The position numbers and the translations under genes were made by a program. Shown piece by piece: positions 1 through 8,371 of a stretch of 64,000 nt of DNA. The notes under the pieces were generated by a model. That model did no database searches and was not told the origin of the DNA. It was given only the letters and a program-made list of their open reading frames with translations. The first letter of the stretch is position 1, and every line of letters starts with the position of its first letter. The DNA comes from Pseudarthrobacter polychromogenes (lineage in GTDB: Bacteria; Actinomycetota; Actinomycetes; Actinomycetales; Micrococcaceae), in contig NZ_BMKU01000004.1 of assembly GCF_014644495.1 (NCBI RefSeq), positions 176,377 through 240,376 on the forward strand. Reading direction: 5' to 3'.

Positions 1-489
1 GAGGACACCTACCGCGCCCTGCTCGAAGCCACGGCCTTCGGCACCCGCACCATCGTGGACGCCTTCCGCAGCTCCGGCGTCCCCGTAAAAGAGTTCATCG
101 TGGCCGGCGGCCTGCTCAAGAACCCGCTCCTGATGCAGATCTACGCGGACGCCACGGGCCTGCAGCTCTCAACCATCGGCTCTGCCCAGGGACCGGCGCT
201 CGGCTCGGCCATCCACGCGGCCGTCGCCGCCGGAAAGTACACGGACATCCGGGAGGCCGCTGCCGCCATGGGTTCCGAACCCGGCGAGGTGTACACCCCC
301 ATCCCGGAAAACGTGGCCGCCTACGAGGAGCTCTTCCAGGAATACAAGACGCTCCACGACTACTTCGGCCGCGGCAGCAACGATGTGATGCACCGGCTCA
401 AGGCCATTCAGCGCAGGGCTGCCGGAGCAGTGCTTCCCGGAACCACGGCAGGATCCACGGTCCGCGCCACGGCAGGGGTGCCCGCGTGA
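1..489 (+). CDS. araB: L-ribulokinase, C-terminal part (truncated by window start)
   Basis: The reading frame is open from base 1 and ends at TGA 487-489, giving the last 162 residues of a FGGY-family carbohydrate kinase. The segment with [17 protein letters not shown] and the following [19 protein letters not shown] matches the C-terminal nucleotide-binding part of bacterial AraB, which phosphorylates L-ribulose to L-ribulose 5-phosphate in the cytoplasm. The araD start codon overlaps the araB stop, so the two are translationally coupled in an araB-araD-araA operon. The promoter and N-terminal domain lie outside the window. The last ~25 residues are Ala/Gly-rich and not conserved. Identity rests on the kinase motif plus the araDA neighbours. 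Confidence 0.93.
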   Translation, partial: EDTYRALLEATAFGTRTIVDAFRSSGVPVKEFIVAGGLLKNPLLMQIYADATGLQLSTIGSAQGPALGSAIHAAVAAGKYTDIREAAAAMGSEPGEVYTPIPENVAAYEELFQEYKTLHDYFGRGSNDVMHRLKAIQRRAAGAVLPGTTAGSTVRATAGVPA

Positions 490-1187
490 GCGCCGGAGCA
501 GTAATCCTGGAAACCATCGCCCGCGTCAGGGAAGAAGTGTGCGCCCTGCACGCCGAGCTGACACGCTACGAACTGGTGGTGTGGACCGCCGGCAACGTCT
601 CGGCCAGGGTTCCCGGCCACGACCTCATGGTCATCAAGCCCTCCGGCGTCTCCTACCAGGACCTGACGCCGGAACAGATGGTGGTCACCGATCTCTACGG
701 CGTGCCCGTGGACGGCGACGCAACAGGTGAGTGGGGCAACCCGGAGCTGTCGCCGTCGTCGGACACGGCGGCGCATGCCTACGTCTACCGGCACATGCAC
801 GAGGTGGGCGGGGTGGTGCACACGCACTCCACCTACGCCACCGCCTGGGCCGCCCGCGGCGAAGCCATCCCGTGCGTGCTCACCATGATGAGCGACGAGT
901 TCGGCGGCAGCATCCCGGTGGGTCCGTTTGCGCTGATCGGCGACGACTCGATAGGCCACGGCATCGTGGAGACGCTCAAGAATTCCCATTCGCCGGCCGT
1001 GCTGATGCAGAACCACGGGCCGTTCACCATCGGCAAGGACGCAAAGTCCGCGGTGAAGGCAGCCGTGATGTGCGAGGAAGTGGCACGCACCGTCCACATC
1101 GCCCGGCAGCTTGGCGAACCCCTTGCCATCGACCAGGGCCACATCGACTCCCTCTACGCCCGCTACCAGAACGTCTACGGCCAGTAG
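486..1187 (+). CDS. araD: L-ribulose-5-phosphate 4-epimerase
   Basis: This 233-residue class II aldolase/epimerase interconverts L-ribulose 5-phosphate and D-xylulose 5-phosphate, the last step joining arabinose to the pentose phosphate pathway. The expected motifs are present in order: GNVSAR and KPSG (phosphate binding), SSDTAAH, the zinc-ligand pair HTHS near residue 114, and QNHGPF near residue 176. The length equals the usual ~230 residues. The GTG start at 486 overlaps the araB stop by three bases and no better start exists downstream before the conserved domain. It is followed after 42 bases by araA. An aldolase of a related class II family is the only alternative, and the araBA context makes that unlikely. 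Confidence 0.95.
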   Translation: MSAGAVILETIARVREEVCALHAELTRYELVVWTAGNVSARVPGHDLMVIKPSGVSYQDLTPEQMVVTDLYGVPVDGDATGEWGNPELSPSSDTAAHAYVYRHMHEVGGVVHTHSTYATAWAARGEAIPCVLTMMSDEFGGSIPVGPFALIGDDSIGHGIVETLKNSHSPAVLMQNHGPFTIGKDAKSAVKAAVMCEEVARTVHIARQLGEPLAIDQGHIDSLYARYQNVYGQ

Positions 1188-1229
1188 TCGGCCGCAGCAC
1201 CTTCCCAGAACTTTCGCAGGAGAAAAACC

Positions 1230-2750
1230 ATGAGCACCGCAGCAAACACTTCCCTTGACGGCTACGAGGTCTGGTTCCTCACCGGCAGCCAGCACCTCTA
1301 CGGCGAGGATGTCCTCAAGCAGGTGGCCGCCCAGTCCCAGGAGATCGCCAACCACCTCAACGCTTCTTCCGCCGTTCCCGTCAGGATCGTCTGGAAGCCG
1401 GTGCTGACGGACTCCGACGCCATCCGCCGCACCGCGCTTGAGGCCAACTCGGATGATTCCGTCATCGGCGTCACCGCCTGGATGCACACCTTCTCTCCGG
1501 CCAAGATGTGGATCTCCGGCCTGGACCTGCTCCGCAAGCCGCTGCTGCACCTGCACACGCAGGCAAACGTGGAGCTGCCCTGGGCGGACATTGACTTCGA
1601 CTTCATGAACCTCAACCAGGCCGCCCACGGCGACCGCGAGTTCGGCTACATCCAGTCCCGCCTGGGCATTGCCCGGAAGACCGTGGTGGGGCACGTCTCC
1701 AACCCCGAGGTGGCCCGCCAGGTGGGTTCCTGGCAGCGCGCCGCCGCGGGCTGGGCCGCCGTCCGGACCCTGAAGCTGACCCGCTTCGGGGACAACATGC
1801 GCAACGTCGCCGTCACCGAAGGCGACAAGACCGAGGCGGAGCTGCGCTTCGGCGTCGCGGTTAACACCTGGTCGGTCAACGAGCTCGCCGACGCCGTGCA
1901 CGGCGCTGCCGAGTCCGACGTCGACACGCTTGTTGCCGAGTACCAGGACCTTTACGACGTGGTTCCGGAGCTCCGCGCAGGCGCCGCCAGGCACGATTCC
2001 CTCCGCTACGGCGCCCGGATCGAACTGGGACTGCGCAGCTTCCTGGAAGCCAACGGCTCCGCCGCGTTTACCACTTCCTTCGAGGACTTGGGTGCGCTCC
2101 GCCAGCTCCCCGGCCTGGCCGTCCAGCGCCTGATGGCGGCCGGTTACGGCTTCGGTGCGGAGGGCGACTGGAAGACCGCCATCCTGGTCCGCGCCGCGAA
2201 GGTGATGGGTGCCGGGCTGCCCGGCGGCGCGTCCCTGATGGAGGACTACACTTACCACCTGGCGCCGGGCGCCGAGAAGATCCTGGGCGCGCACATGCTG
2301 GAGGTCTGCCCCTCGCTGACGGCCACGAAGCCCCGGCTGGAGATCCACCCGCTGGGAATCGGCGGCAAGGAAGACCCCGTCCGCCTGGTGTTCGACGCCG
2401 ATGCCTCCCCGGGCGTCGTCGTGGCCCTTTCGGACATGCGGGACCGCTTCCGCCTGGTGGCCAACGCCGTCGACGTGGTCCCCCTGGACCAGCCGCTGCC
2501 CAACCTTCCCGTCGCCCGCGCGCTTTGGGAGCCCAAGCCTGACTTCGCCACCTCCGCCGCAGCCTGGCTTACCGCGGGCGCCGCGCACCATACCGTCCTG
2601 TCCACGCAGGTGGGCATGGACGTGTTCGATGATTTCGCGGAAATCGCCAAGACCGAACTGCTGACCATCGACGAGGGCACCACCATCCGGCAGTTCAAGA
2701 AGGACCTGAACTGGAACGCCGCCTACTACAAGCTGGCAGGCGGGATCTAG
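1230..2750 (+). CDS. araA: L-arabinose isomerase
   Basis: The 506-residue protein converts L-arabinose to L-ribulose, the first step of the pathway. The N-terminus [21 protein letters not shown] and the segment [12 protein letters not shown] are diagnostic of AraA, as are [12 protein letters not shown] and the [16 protein letters not shown] stretch. The C-terminal part carries [10 protein letters not shown] and the metal-ligand region [19 protein letters not shown]. The start is ATG 1230, preceded by GCAGGAG nine bases upstream. It is the last gene of araBDA: a 65-bp palindromic repeat begins 9 nt after the stop and the next gene is convergent. Full length and intact. Confidence 0.97.
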   Translation: MSTAANTSLDGYEVWFLTGSQHLYGEDVLKQVAAQSQEIANHLNASSAVPVRIVWKPVLTDSDAIRRTALEANSDDSVIGVTAWMHTFSPAKMWISGLDLLRKPLLHLHTQANVELPWADIDFDFMNLNQAAHGDREFGYIQSRLGIARKTVVGHVSNPEVARQVGSWQRAAAGWAAVRTLKLTRFGDNMRNVAVTEGDKTEAELRFGVAVNTWSVNELADAVHGAAESDVDTLVAEYQDLYDVVPELRAGAARHDSLRYGARIELGLRSFLEANGSAAFTTSFEDLGALRQLPGLAVQRLMAAGYGFGAEGDWKTAILVRAAKVMGAGLPGGASLMEDYTYHLAPGAEKILGAHMLEVCPSLTATKPRLEIHPLGIGGKEDPVRLVFDADASPGVVVALSDMRDRFRLVANAVDVVPLDQPLPNLPVARALWEPKPDFATSAAAWLTAGAAHHTVLSTQVGMDVFDDFAEIAKTELLTIDEGTTIRQFKKDLNWNAAYYKLAGGI

Positions 2751-2759
2751 CCAACCCTA

Positions 2760-2824
2760 GGAGTTTTTGTCCAGATATGCCGACCTAATTGCCTCTCAAG
2801 CCTGCACATCTGGACAAAAACTCC
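2760..2824. repeat. 65-bp intergenic palindromic repeat, copy 1
   Basis: Two 21-nt arms, starting GGAGTTTTTGTCC (2760-2780) and ending GGACAAAAACTCC (2804-2824), are complementary with one mismatch and enclose a 23-nt spacer that starts CGA and ends CCT. The element begins 9 nt after the araA stop codon. A second copy of the same size, arms and spacer length is at 5651-5715, also 9 nt after a stop. There is no T-tract after the stem, so it is not a canonical intrinsic terminator. A REP-like element, an mRNA 3'-end stabiliser or a bidirectional terminator between convergent genes are all possible. Confidence 0.85.
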
Positions 2825-2852
2825 AGGGTGGGGTGTTGGCCGAAGTCCGTGT

Positions 2853-3806
2853 TCAGTGCCCGAAGTGTGCGCGGGGCGGCCCTTCGGGCAGCTTGTCCAG
2901 GATGTCCTCGGCCACCCTGCGCACCTTGATGTTGCGGTGGCTTGACGCCTTGGCCAGGATGGAAAAAGCCTCGTGGTAGGAGCACCTGTTCTGGGCCATG
3001 ATCACTCCGCAGGCGACATTGATGGAGGTCCGGCTGTCCAGGGCTGAGCGCAGGTCCGTGGCCGTGGACCTGGCTGAATGCAGGTTGACGGCCACTTCCA
3101 GGCTCTTTGCCGCCAGCCCGGCAAAGCCGCGGGCCTCCGCGATGACCTGCAGCGGGAAAGCCTTGGCGTCCTGGGCAAAAAAGGCCAGGGCGGCAGGTGT
3201 GTCAGCCGCGCCGGTTCCGTCGCCGTCGGCATCGGTTGCAACGCGAAGCCTGATCCCCATCGCGCTGCCGAACCCTGCCAGCTGCAGCTGCGTGGAATAC
3301 CGCGGCCAGCGGAAATCCCCATTGCGCTGGAGCACGGCTACCGGATGGTGGCCGGCCAGCACCTCGTGCAGGGGGCCCTCCTCAGCGTGCTGCTCCCACT
3401 CCAGGAGCTCCACAACGTCGTTCGATGTGCCTGTGACGGCCGAATTCCTCTTCGCCTGGTGCACCACCACGCCGCATTCAATCTGCAGGCCCGTGGCCCT
3501 GACAATGGTCCGGACGGCTGCGGCGGCAAGCACATCCAGGGACTCGCGCAGGCTGTGCGTCCCGCTCACCAGATCGAGGAGGAGTCCGTCCTGGGTGCCG
3601 CTGTCCGCATGCCCGGCCTCGTCTGCCGTGGCGGGAGCTGACGGTCCGGGCTGGGCCGGACGATGGCCCGCGCCCTTCCGCACATGTAGAGGGCCGGCGA
3701 CGGCTGGGGGAGAGGCCTTGGTCTCAAAGGCCTCCTCGTCGCCGGCCCCGTTTAGTACCCGTGCCCTGCGGGCCGGGAAAGCCGAACTTATGTTTTGTGC
3801 GTGCAT
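2853..3806 (-). CDS. GAF-ANTAR domain transcription antitermination regulator
   Basis: The 317-residue protein has a variable N-terminus, a GAF-like sensor region (about residues 75-235, containing LLLDLVSGTHSLRESLDVLA) and a C-terminal ANTAR domain (about residues 255-310; ALDSRTSINVACGVIMAQ followed by YHEAFSILAKASSHRNIKVRRVAEDIL). ANTAR domains bind paired RNA hairpins and suppress termination. The GAF domain presumably senses a ligand. The ATG at 3804-3806 is the only start near the conserved region. It lies convergent to araA and divergent from the arabinofuranosidase gene, so a role in arabinose or stress control is possible but unproven. Its own leader has overlapping hairpins (3811-3864). 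Confidence 0.85.
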   Translation of the reverse strand: MHAQNISSAFPARRARVLNGAGDEEAFETKASPPAVAGPLHVRKGAGHRPAQPGPSAPATADEAGHADSGTQDGLLLDLVSGTHSLRESLDVLAAAAVRTIVRATGLQIECGVVVHQAKRNSAVTGTSNDVVELLEWEQHAEEGPLHEVLAGHHPVAVLQRNGDFRWPRYSTQLQLAGFGSAMGIRLRVATDADGDGTGAADTPAALAFFAQDAKAFPLQVIAEARGFAGLAAKSLEVAVNLHSARSTATDLRSALDSRTSINVACGVIMAQNRCSYHEAFSILAKASSHRNIKVRRVAEDILDKLPEGPPRAHFGH

Positions 3807-3810
3807 TGCA

Positions 3811-3864
3811 GTCTCACACCCCCCTCGTGAGACAAGTACTACGAGTCAGACGACATCTTGTCTC
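3811..3864 (-). promoter_or_regulatory. Mutually exclusive hairpins in the leader of the ANTAR gene
   Basis: On the transcribed (minus) strand, GAGACAAG (3864-3857) can pair with CTTGTCTC (3836-3829). The overlapping CTTGTCTCAC (3836-3827) can instead pair its GTCTCAC portion with GTGAGAC (3817-3811). The second hairpin has a 9-nt loop containing GAGGGGGG, the only purine-rich Shine-Dalgarno-like sequence before the start codon at 3806. The two stems share 3829-3833, so they cannot form together. The rest of the 3807-4114 gap between the divergent genes shows no other gene. An attenuation or translational-control role is an inference. Confidence 0.4.
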
Positions 3865-4077
3865 TGAGAAGAACTTAGTTCGGCGATTCACCCCGGAGAA
3901 TGCGTAAGGAGTACCCGACTTTCAGATTAGGTACTACTTGGAATCCGGCCGGCGTCCCCTTTTTCCTGTTGCCGCAGGTGGGCTGCGAATAGAACCGCGC
4001 AGTTCCCGGGCCTGCGTCCACTTCCGGTTTGCGTCCGGACCCTTGACTCCTGCCGCGGTAGCCCCAAGAATGTTTTC

Positions 4078-4092
4078 TATAACGTTGTACAA
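4078..4092. promoter_or_regulatory. Possible operator before the arabinofuranosidase gene
   Basis: TATAACGTTGTA (4078-4089) is a near-palindrome with a central CG, as in LacI-family operators, and the overlapping TTGTACAA (4085-4092) is a perfect 8-bp palindrome resembling part of AraR-type boxes. A TTGACT at 4043-4048 could be a -35 element. The site lies 23-37 bases before the chosen GTG start. Which regulator binds is unknown. The LacI protein encoded at 6463-7467 is one candidate. Confidence 0.35.
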
Positions 4093-4114
4093 AATGAGAA
4101 ACGAGGATGTTTTC

Positions 4115-5641
4115 GTGACCGCTGCAGAACCAGCCACCGCCAGGATCACCATGGACCCCGCCTTTACGGTGGGGCCGGTCCGGCGGCGCACTTTCGGTGC
4201 CTTCGTGGAGCACCTTGGCCGTTGTGTGTACACCGGAATCTTCGAGCCGGAGCACCCGACGGCCGACGAGGACGGCTTCCGGAGCGACGTGCTGGAACTG
4301 ACCCGTGAACTCGGAGTGTCCACAGTCCGATATCCCGGCGGCAACTTCGTCTCCGGCTACCGCTGGGAGGACGGAGTTGGTCCCGCCGACAAACGTCCGG
4401 TACGGCTGGACCTCGCCTGGCACTCTACCGATCCCAACCTTGTGGGCGTGGACGAATTCGCCAAGTGGTCCGCCAAGGCCGGTGTCGAGCCCATGATGGC
4501 CGTGAACCTGGGCACCCGGGGCACGCAGGAAGCGCTTGATCTGCTCGAGTACTGCAACATTGACGGCGGCACGGCTTTCTCGGACCAGCGCCGGTCCAAC
4601 GGTGCCGAGGAGGGCTACGGCATCAAGATGTGGTGCCTGGGCAACGAAATGGACGGCCCGTGGCAGATCGGCCACAAGAACGCCCTTGAATACGGGCGGT
4701 TGGCGGCAGACACCGCCCGCGGCATGCGGATGATCGAACCGGACCTGGAACTCGTGGCGTGCGGCAGTTCGGGGCCCACCATGGACACCTTCGGTGAGTG
4801 GGAGCGTGTTGTCCTCTCCGAGACCTACGAGCTGGTGGACCTGATCTCCGCCCACCAGTACTTCGAGGACTTCGGCGACCTGCAGGAACACCTCTCCGCC
4901 GGGCACCGGATGGAAACCTTCATCCACGACATCGTCAGCCACATCGACCACGTGAAGTCGGTGAAGAAGTCCACCAGGCAGGTCAACATCTCCTTCGACG
5001 AGTGGAACGTGTGGCACATGAGCCGCGACGAGTCCCGCGCACCCACCGGGAAGGACTGGCCGGTAGCCCCGGTCCTCCTCGAGGACACCTACACCGTGGC
5101 GGACGCCGTCGTCGTCGGGGACCTGCTGATCACCCTGCTCAAGAACACGGACCGCGTCCACTCAGCCAGCCTGGCCCAGCTCGTGAACGTGATCGCGCCC
5201 ATCATGACCGAGCCCGGCGGCCGCGCCTGGAAGCAGACCACCTTCCACCCGTTCGCCCTCACGTCCCGCCACGCCTCCGGGACGGTGCTTCAGCTCGCCG
5301 TCGAATCCCCGCTGGCCAGCGGCGGCAAGACCACAGACTTCGCCGCCGTGTCCGCCGTCGCAACGTACGACGCCGGCAAGGGTGAAGCCGTGGTTTTTGC
5401 CGTCAACCGCTCCGCCGCGGATGCGCTGGGCCTGGACGCCGTGGTGTCCGGCCTGGGCAGCGTACGGGTACTCGAAGCGGTCACCTACGCCAACAAGGAC
5501 CCGTACTGGCAGGCAACCGCTGATGATTCGACGTCGGTCCTGCCCACGGAAAACGTCACGGTCAAAACTGACGGCGGCAGGCTCACCGCGGACCTGCCGG
5601 CCGTGTCCTGGTCCATGATCCGGCTGGCAGTCAACCAGTAG
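4115..5641 (+). CDS. Alpha-L-arabinofuranosidase, GH51 family
   Basis: This 508-residue retaining exo-glycosidase releases arabinose from arabinan or arabinoxylan side chains and so feeds araBDA. The GH51 signatures are clear: RTFGAFVEHLGRCVYTGI near the N-terminus, VRYPGGNFVSGYRWEDGVGP, the acid/base region MWCLGNEMDGPWQ (Glu of GNE) and the nucleophile region NISFDEWNVWH (Glu of DEW). No signal peptide is seen, so it acts on imported oligosaccharides. The frame is open upstream, but GTG 4115 with GAGGATG eight bases before gives the usual ~505-residue length. ATG 4094 is the alternative. A copy of the 65-bp palindrome starts 9 nt after its stop. Confidence 0.93.
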   Translation: MTAAEPATARITMDPAFTVGPVRRRTFGAFVEHLGRCVYTGIFEPEHPTADEDGFRSDVLELTRELGVSTVRYPGGNFVSGYRWEDGVGPADKRPVRLDLAWHSTDPNLVGVDEFAKWSAKAGVEPMMAVNLGTRGTQEALDLLEYCNIDGGTAFSDQRRSNGAEEGYGIKMWCLGNEMDGPWQIGHKNALEYGRLAADTARGMRMIEPDLELVACGSSGPTMDTFGEWERVVLSETYELVDLISAHQYFEDFGDLQEHLSAGHRMETFIHDIVSHIDHVKSVKKSTRQVNISFDEWNVWHMSRDESRAPTGKDWPVAPVLLEDTYTVADAVVVGDLLITLLKNTDRVHSASLAQLVNVIAPIMTEPGGRAWKQTTFHPFALTSRHASGTVLQLAVESPLASGGKTTDFAAVSAVATYDAGKGEAVVFAVNRSAADALGLDAVVSGLGSVRVLEAVTYANKDPYWQATADDSTSVLPTENVTVKTDGGRLTADLPAVSWSMIRLAVNQ

Positions 5642-5650
5642 CCCCGTCCC

Positions 5651-5715
5651 GGAGTTTTTGTCCAGATATGCCGAGATAAACGGCCCACAACCCTGCATAT
5701 CTGGACAAAAACTCC
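5651..5715. repeat. 65-bp intergenic palindromic repeat, copy 2
   Basis: Perfect 21-nt inverted arms (5651-5671 and 5695-5715; outer part GGAGTTTTTGTCC / GGACAAAAACTCC) enclose a 23-nt spacer beginning CGA and ending CCT. The arms equal those of copy 1 except for one base, while the spacer is mostly different. It begins 9 nt after the stop of the GH51 gene, exactly the offset seen after araA. The next gene runs in the same direction. Its presence between co-directional genes argues against a role restricted to convergent pairs. Confidence 0.85.
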
Positions 5716-5769
5716 CCCGGGGAGGGGAGGGTATGACGACGGCGGTCCTCCTCTGGGAGGATGGGCGGC

Positions 5770-6345
5770 ATGGAACTGCACATCACGGGCGATCCCGCCG
5801 CGGACAAGTTGTTGAGCGAGGACGCCTTCGCGCTGCTGACAGGCATGCTGCTGGACCAGCAGGTGACCATGGAATCGGCCTTCGCCGGTCCGGAGAAAAT
5901 CAGGACCAGGATCGGATCCGTGGAGCCCGGGGCCATCGCGTCCCAGGATCCACACGCTTTCGTGGAGATGTTCAAGGAACGGCCGGCCGTCCACCGCTTC
6001 CCCGGCTCGATGGCTGCCCGCGTGCAGGCGCTCGCCGAAACCGTGCAGAACGAGTGGGACGGCGACGCCACCGCCATCTGGACCAGGGGCAACCCGGACG
6101 GCGCCGAGGTGCTGCGCCGGCTGAAAGCCCTGCCCGGCTTCGGCGAGCAGAAAGCCAGGATCTTCCTTGCCCTGCTCGGCAAGCAGTGCGGACTGCAGGC
6201 GCCGGGGTGGCGTGAAGCCGCCGGCCACTACGGTGAGGACGGGTCGTATCTCTCCGTGGCCGACATTGTGGACCCGGAATCCCTCGCCAAGGTGCGGGCC
6301 AGCAAACAGGCAGCCAAGGCAGCCGCGAAAGCGGCGAAGGGCTGA
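5770..6345 (+). CDS. HhH-GPD-type base-excision repair family protein
   Basis: This small 191-residue protein resembles the actinobacterial HhH-GPD family related to DNA glycosylases (EndoIII/AlkA superfamily). Visible features are LLDQQVTMESAFAGPEKI near residue 30 and a helix-hairpin-helix LKALPGFGEQKARIFLALLG near residue 123. The C-terminus is a Lys/Ala-rich tail. A clear catalytic Asp about 20 residues after the hairpin, as in classic glycosylases, is not obvious, so activity is uncertain. ATG 5770 is preferred because GGGAGG ends 11 bases upstream. ATG 5761 lies almost on the ribosome site. It stands alone between the palindrome and a lacI-type gene. Confidence 0.75.
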   Translation: MELHITGDPAADKLLSEDAFALLTGMLLDQQVTMESAFAGPEKIRTRIGSVEPGAIASQDPHAFVEMFKERPAVHRFPGSMAARVQALAETVQNEWDGDATAIWTRGNPDGAEVLRRLKALPGFGEQKARIFLALLGKQCGLQAPGWREAAGHYGEDGSYLSVADIVDPESLAKVRASKQAAKAAAKAAKG

Positions 6346-6462
6346 CCCGCAGTTTTTAGGTCTTTCCGCCGCGGGCGTGTGTGACCGGCGGTTTGCGGCA
6401 TGGCCGCCAACGTCTGCAACGATGTATGGCAGGAACTGGCGGAACCACCTAAAGGAGCCACG

Positions 6463-7467
6463 ATGGCGGTCACCATGAATGACGTTGCGCGGGCGGCGGG
6501 GGTGTCGCTCAAGACTGTCTCCAACGTGCTCAATGACTACGAGTTCATTCGCCCTGCCACCAAGAAACGGGTCCAGGACGCCATCGCAGAGCTGGGCTAC
6601 GAGGCGAACCTGACAGCCCGGAGCCTGCGCTCAGGGAAGACCAGGATGCTGGGCCTGGTACTGTCCGACCTCTCAGCCCCGTACTACGCCGAACTTGCCT
6701 CCAGGCTGATGAAGGCCGCCTCCCGTCGTGGCTACCGGGTCCTGGTGGAACAGTCGGACGCGGTGGGTGAGGTGGAACTGAACGCACTGCAGGGCCCGTT
6801 CCGGCAGCTCACCGACGGCCTGCTGTTCACCCCGCTGGTCATCGACGCGGACGCCATCGCCGACCGCCTGGGCAAGAAACCCCTGGTCCTGCTGGGTGAA
6901 CACATCCTGGACCCCCGGTTCGACTTGGTCACCATGAAGAACGGCGAGGCCGCTGCCGACCTGACCGCCCACCTGTTGGCGGGAGGCCGCCGCCGGATTG
7001 CCGTTATCGGTGCGCATCCGGAGGAGTCCGCCGGCAGCGCAGGCCTGCGGCTTAACGGTTACCGCAAGGCCCTTGATGAGGCCGGGGTCACTTTCAACCC
7101 GGAACTGATCGCCCCCTGCGAGTGGCGCCGTGACAACGGCGCCGCCGCCGTGGCCGGGTTGCTGGACGGCGGTGTGGAGTTCGACGCCGTGTTCGGCCTG
7201 AACGATGTCCTGGCGCTGGGTGCCATGCACGAACTGCTGATCCGCGGGTTCCGGGTGCCCCAGGATGTGGCGGTGGCGGGTTTCGACGACATCGACGAGG
7301 CCCGGTTCGCATCGCCTTCGCTGACCACCGTTTCCCCAGGCATGGAGGAGATCGCGGAACGCTCCATCGGCCTGCTGATCGACCGGATCGAGGGGCGCGA
7401 GGCGGGGGACCAGGCAGCGCACATCGAAGCCGGGTTCCAGCTGAAGGTCCGCGAGTCCGCACCCTAG
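6463..7467 (+). CDS. LacI-family transcriptional regulator
   Basis: The 334-residue repressor has an N-terminal helix-turn-helix (TMNDVARAAGVSLKTVSNVLND), the hinge helix region NLTARSLRSGKTRMLGLVL, and a periplasmic-binding-protein-like effector domain ending with VAVAGFDDIDEARFASPSLTTVSPGMEEI. Start ATG 6463 follows AAAGGAG by six bases. The upstream in-frame codons do not look coding. It lies downstream of the arabinose and GH51 genes and upstream of urease, so sugar control of the arabinose genes is the most likely job. No convincing operator was found at its own promoter. The effector cannot be read from sequence. Confidence 0.88.
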   Translation: MAVTMNDVARAAGVSLKTVSNVLNDYEFIRPATKKRVQDAIAELGYEANLTARSLRSGKTRMLGLVLSDLSAPYYAELASRLMKAASRRGYRVLVEQSDAVGEVELNALQGPFRQLTDGLLFTPLVIDADAIADRLGKKPLVLLGEHILDPRFDLVTMKNGEAAADLTAHLLAGGRRRIAVIGAHPEESAGSAGLRLNGYRKALDEAGVTFNPELIAPCEWRRDNGAAAVAGLLDGGVEFDAVFGLNDVLALGAMHELLIRGFRVPQDVAVAGFDDIDEARFASPSLTTVSPGMEEIAERSIGLLIDRIEGREAGDQAAHIEAGFQLKVRESAP

Positions 7468-7526
7468 GTTTCGCCCGCCGCTGGCTTTGAAGGGTCCCGC
7501 CGCTGAGTCTCCCCACCTTTTGGTGC

Positions 7527-7561
7527 GGACGACGGCGTGTCCCGGCGACGCGCCGTCGTCC
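7527..7561 (+). terminator. Stem-loop after the lacI-type gene
   Basis: GGACGACGGCG (7527-7537) and CGCCGTCGTCC (7551-7561) form a perfect 11-bp GC-rich stem with a 13-nt loop, 60 bases after the regulator stop codon. No T-tract follows, so if it terminates it does so as a GC-hairpin type or with Rho. It separates the regulator from the urease promoter region. Confidence 0.5.
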
Positions 7562-7633
7562 TCCTGGGGCAGGGATATAAACCTGGGGAAATTCAGCGGC
7601 CCGCACCGGCGCCCGGTGAGTGGAGAGCCGGGC

Positions 7634-7660
7634 ATAACAAACCTGAAACGTGGCGGAAAC
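7634..7660 (+). promoter_or_regulatory. GlnR-box-like half-sites upstream of urease
   Basis: ATAAC (7634-7638), GAAAC (7645-7649) and GAAAC (7656-7660) are spaced exactly 11 bases apart, with 6-nt gaps. This matches the direct-repeat logic of actinobacterial GlnR boxes (GTNAC-n6-GAAAC). The site ends 58 bases before ureA. GlnR control of urease by nitrogen status is known in actinobacteria. Assignment here is inference, since the first half-site is imperfect and no fourth half-site is present. Confidence 0.4.
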
Positions 7661-7718
7661 GTCCGCAACCTACTGTGGGTCCCACGCCGCCGCAAGCGGC
7701 CAGTTGAAGGGACCCAAC

Positions 7719-8021
7719 ATGCATCTGATGCCGCGTGAGCAGGAAAAACTCTTGATCGTGGTGGCCGCCGACCTCGCGCGGCGCCGCCAGGCCCGCGGCC
7801 TCAAGCTCAACTACCCCGAGGCCGTGGCCATCATCAGCTACGAACTGATCGAGGGTGCCCGCGACGGCCGCACCGTTGCCGACCTCATGAGCTACGGCAC
7901 CACGCTGCTCACGCGCGGGGACGTCATGGAAGGCGTGCCCGAAATGATCCACGACGTGCAGATCGAGGCAACCTTCCCTGACGGCACCAAGCTCGTCACC
8001 GTCCACGATCCCATCCGCTGA
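7719..8021 (+). CDS. ureA: Urease subunit gamma
   Basis: The 100-residue structural subunit of urease, the cytoplasmic nickel enzyme that hydrolyses urea to ammonia and carbamate. [20 protein letters not shown] and the [21 protein letters not shown] segment are diagnostic, as is [22 protein letters not shown] at the C-terminus. ATG 7719 is chosen because it gives the canonical 100 residues and follows GAAGGGA by seven bases. The frame is open upstream but not conserved. It opens the operon ureABCEFGD, with ureB 11 bases downstream. Confidence 0.97.
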   Translation: MHLMPREQEKLLIVVAADLARRRQARGLKLNYPEAVAIISYELIEGARDGRTVADLMSYGTTLLTRGDVMEGVPEMIHDVQIEATFPDGTKLVTVHDPIR

Positions 8022-8032
8022 GAGGGCAGGCC

Positions 8033-8371
8033 ATGATTCCAGGAGAGTACGTCCTCCGGTCCGAGCCGGTGACGGCCAATGCGGGGCGTGAGGCCAGCGA
8101 GGTTGCGGTCACCAACACCGGCGACCGGCCCGTGCAGGTGGGCTCGCACTTCCACTTTGCCGAGGCCAACGCTGCGCTGGACTTTGACCGGGACGCCGCG
8201 TACGGGCGGCGCCTGGATATTCCCGCAGGAACCGCGGCACGGTTTGAACCGGGGGATTCACGGACCGTGCGGCTGATCGAACTGGCCGGAACCCGCGAGG
8301 TGTACGGGCTCAGCAACGCTGTCAACGGAAAGCTCGACGGCGGGACCCGCCCGGAAGGGGACGTCCAGTGA
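8033..8371 (+). CDS. ureB: Urease subunit beta
   Basis: This 112-residue protein is the second structural urease subunit. It begins [16 protein letters not shown] and contains the family motif [19 protein letters not shown] and the [18 protein letters not shown] stretch. The length is typical. Its TGA stop (8369-8371) overlaps the GTG start of ureC (8368), which couples synthesis of the two subunits. AGAGGGCAGG just upstream of ATG 8033 serves as ribosome site. Confidence 0.97.
   Translation: MIPGEYVLRSEPVTANAGREASEVAVTNTGDRPVQVGSHFHFAEANAALDFDRDAAYGRRLDIPAGTAARFEPGDSRTVRLIELAGTREVYGLSNAVNGKLDGGTRPEGDVQ

Noticed and set aside
408..2591. Long open frame (727 codons) on the minus strand opposite araB-araD-araA
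   Set aside because: It is antisense to three well-conserved genes, and its product is Gly/Val/His-rich low-complexity sequence typical of the high-GC reverse frame.
6400..6462. Upstream start and a possible operator AACGTCTGCAACGATGT before the first lacI gene
   Set aside because: The added residues are not conserved and the dyad is weak; a good ribosome site supports ATG 6463.
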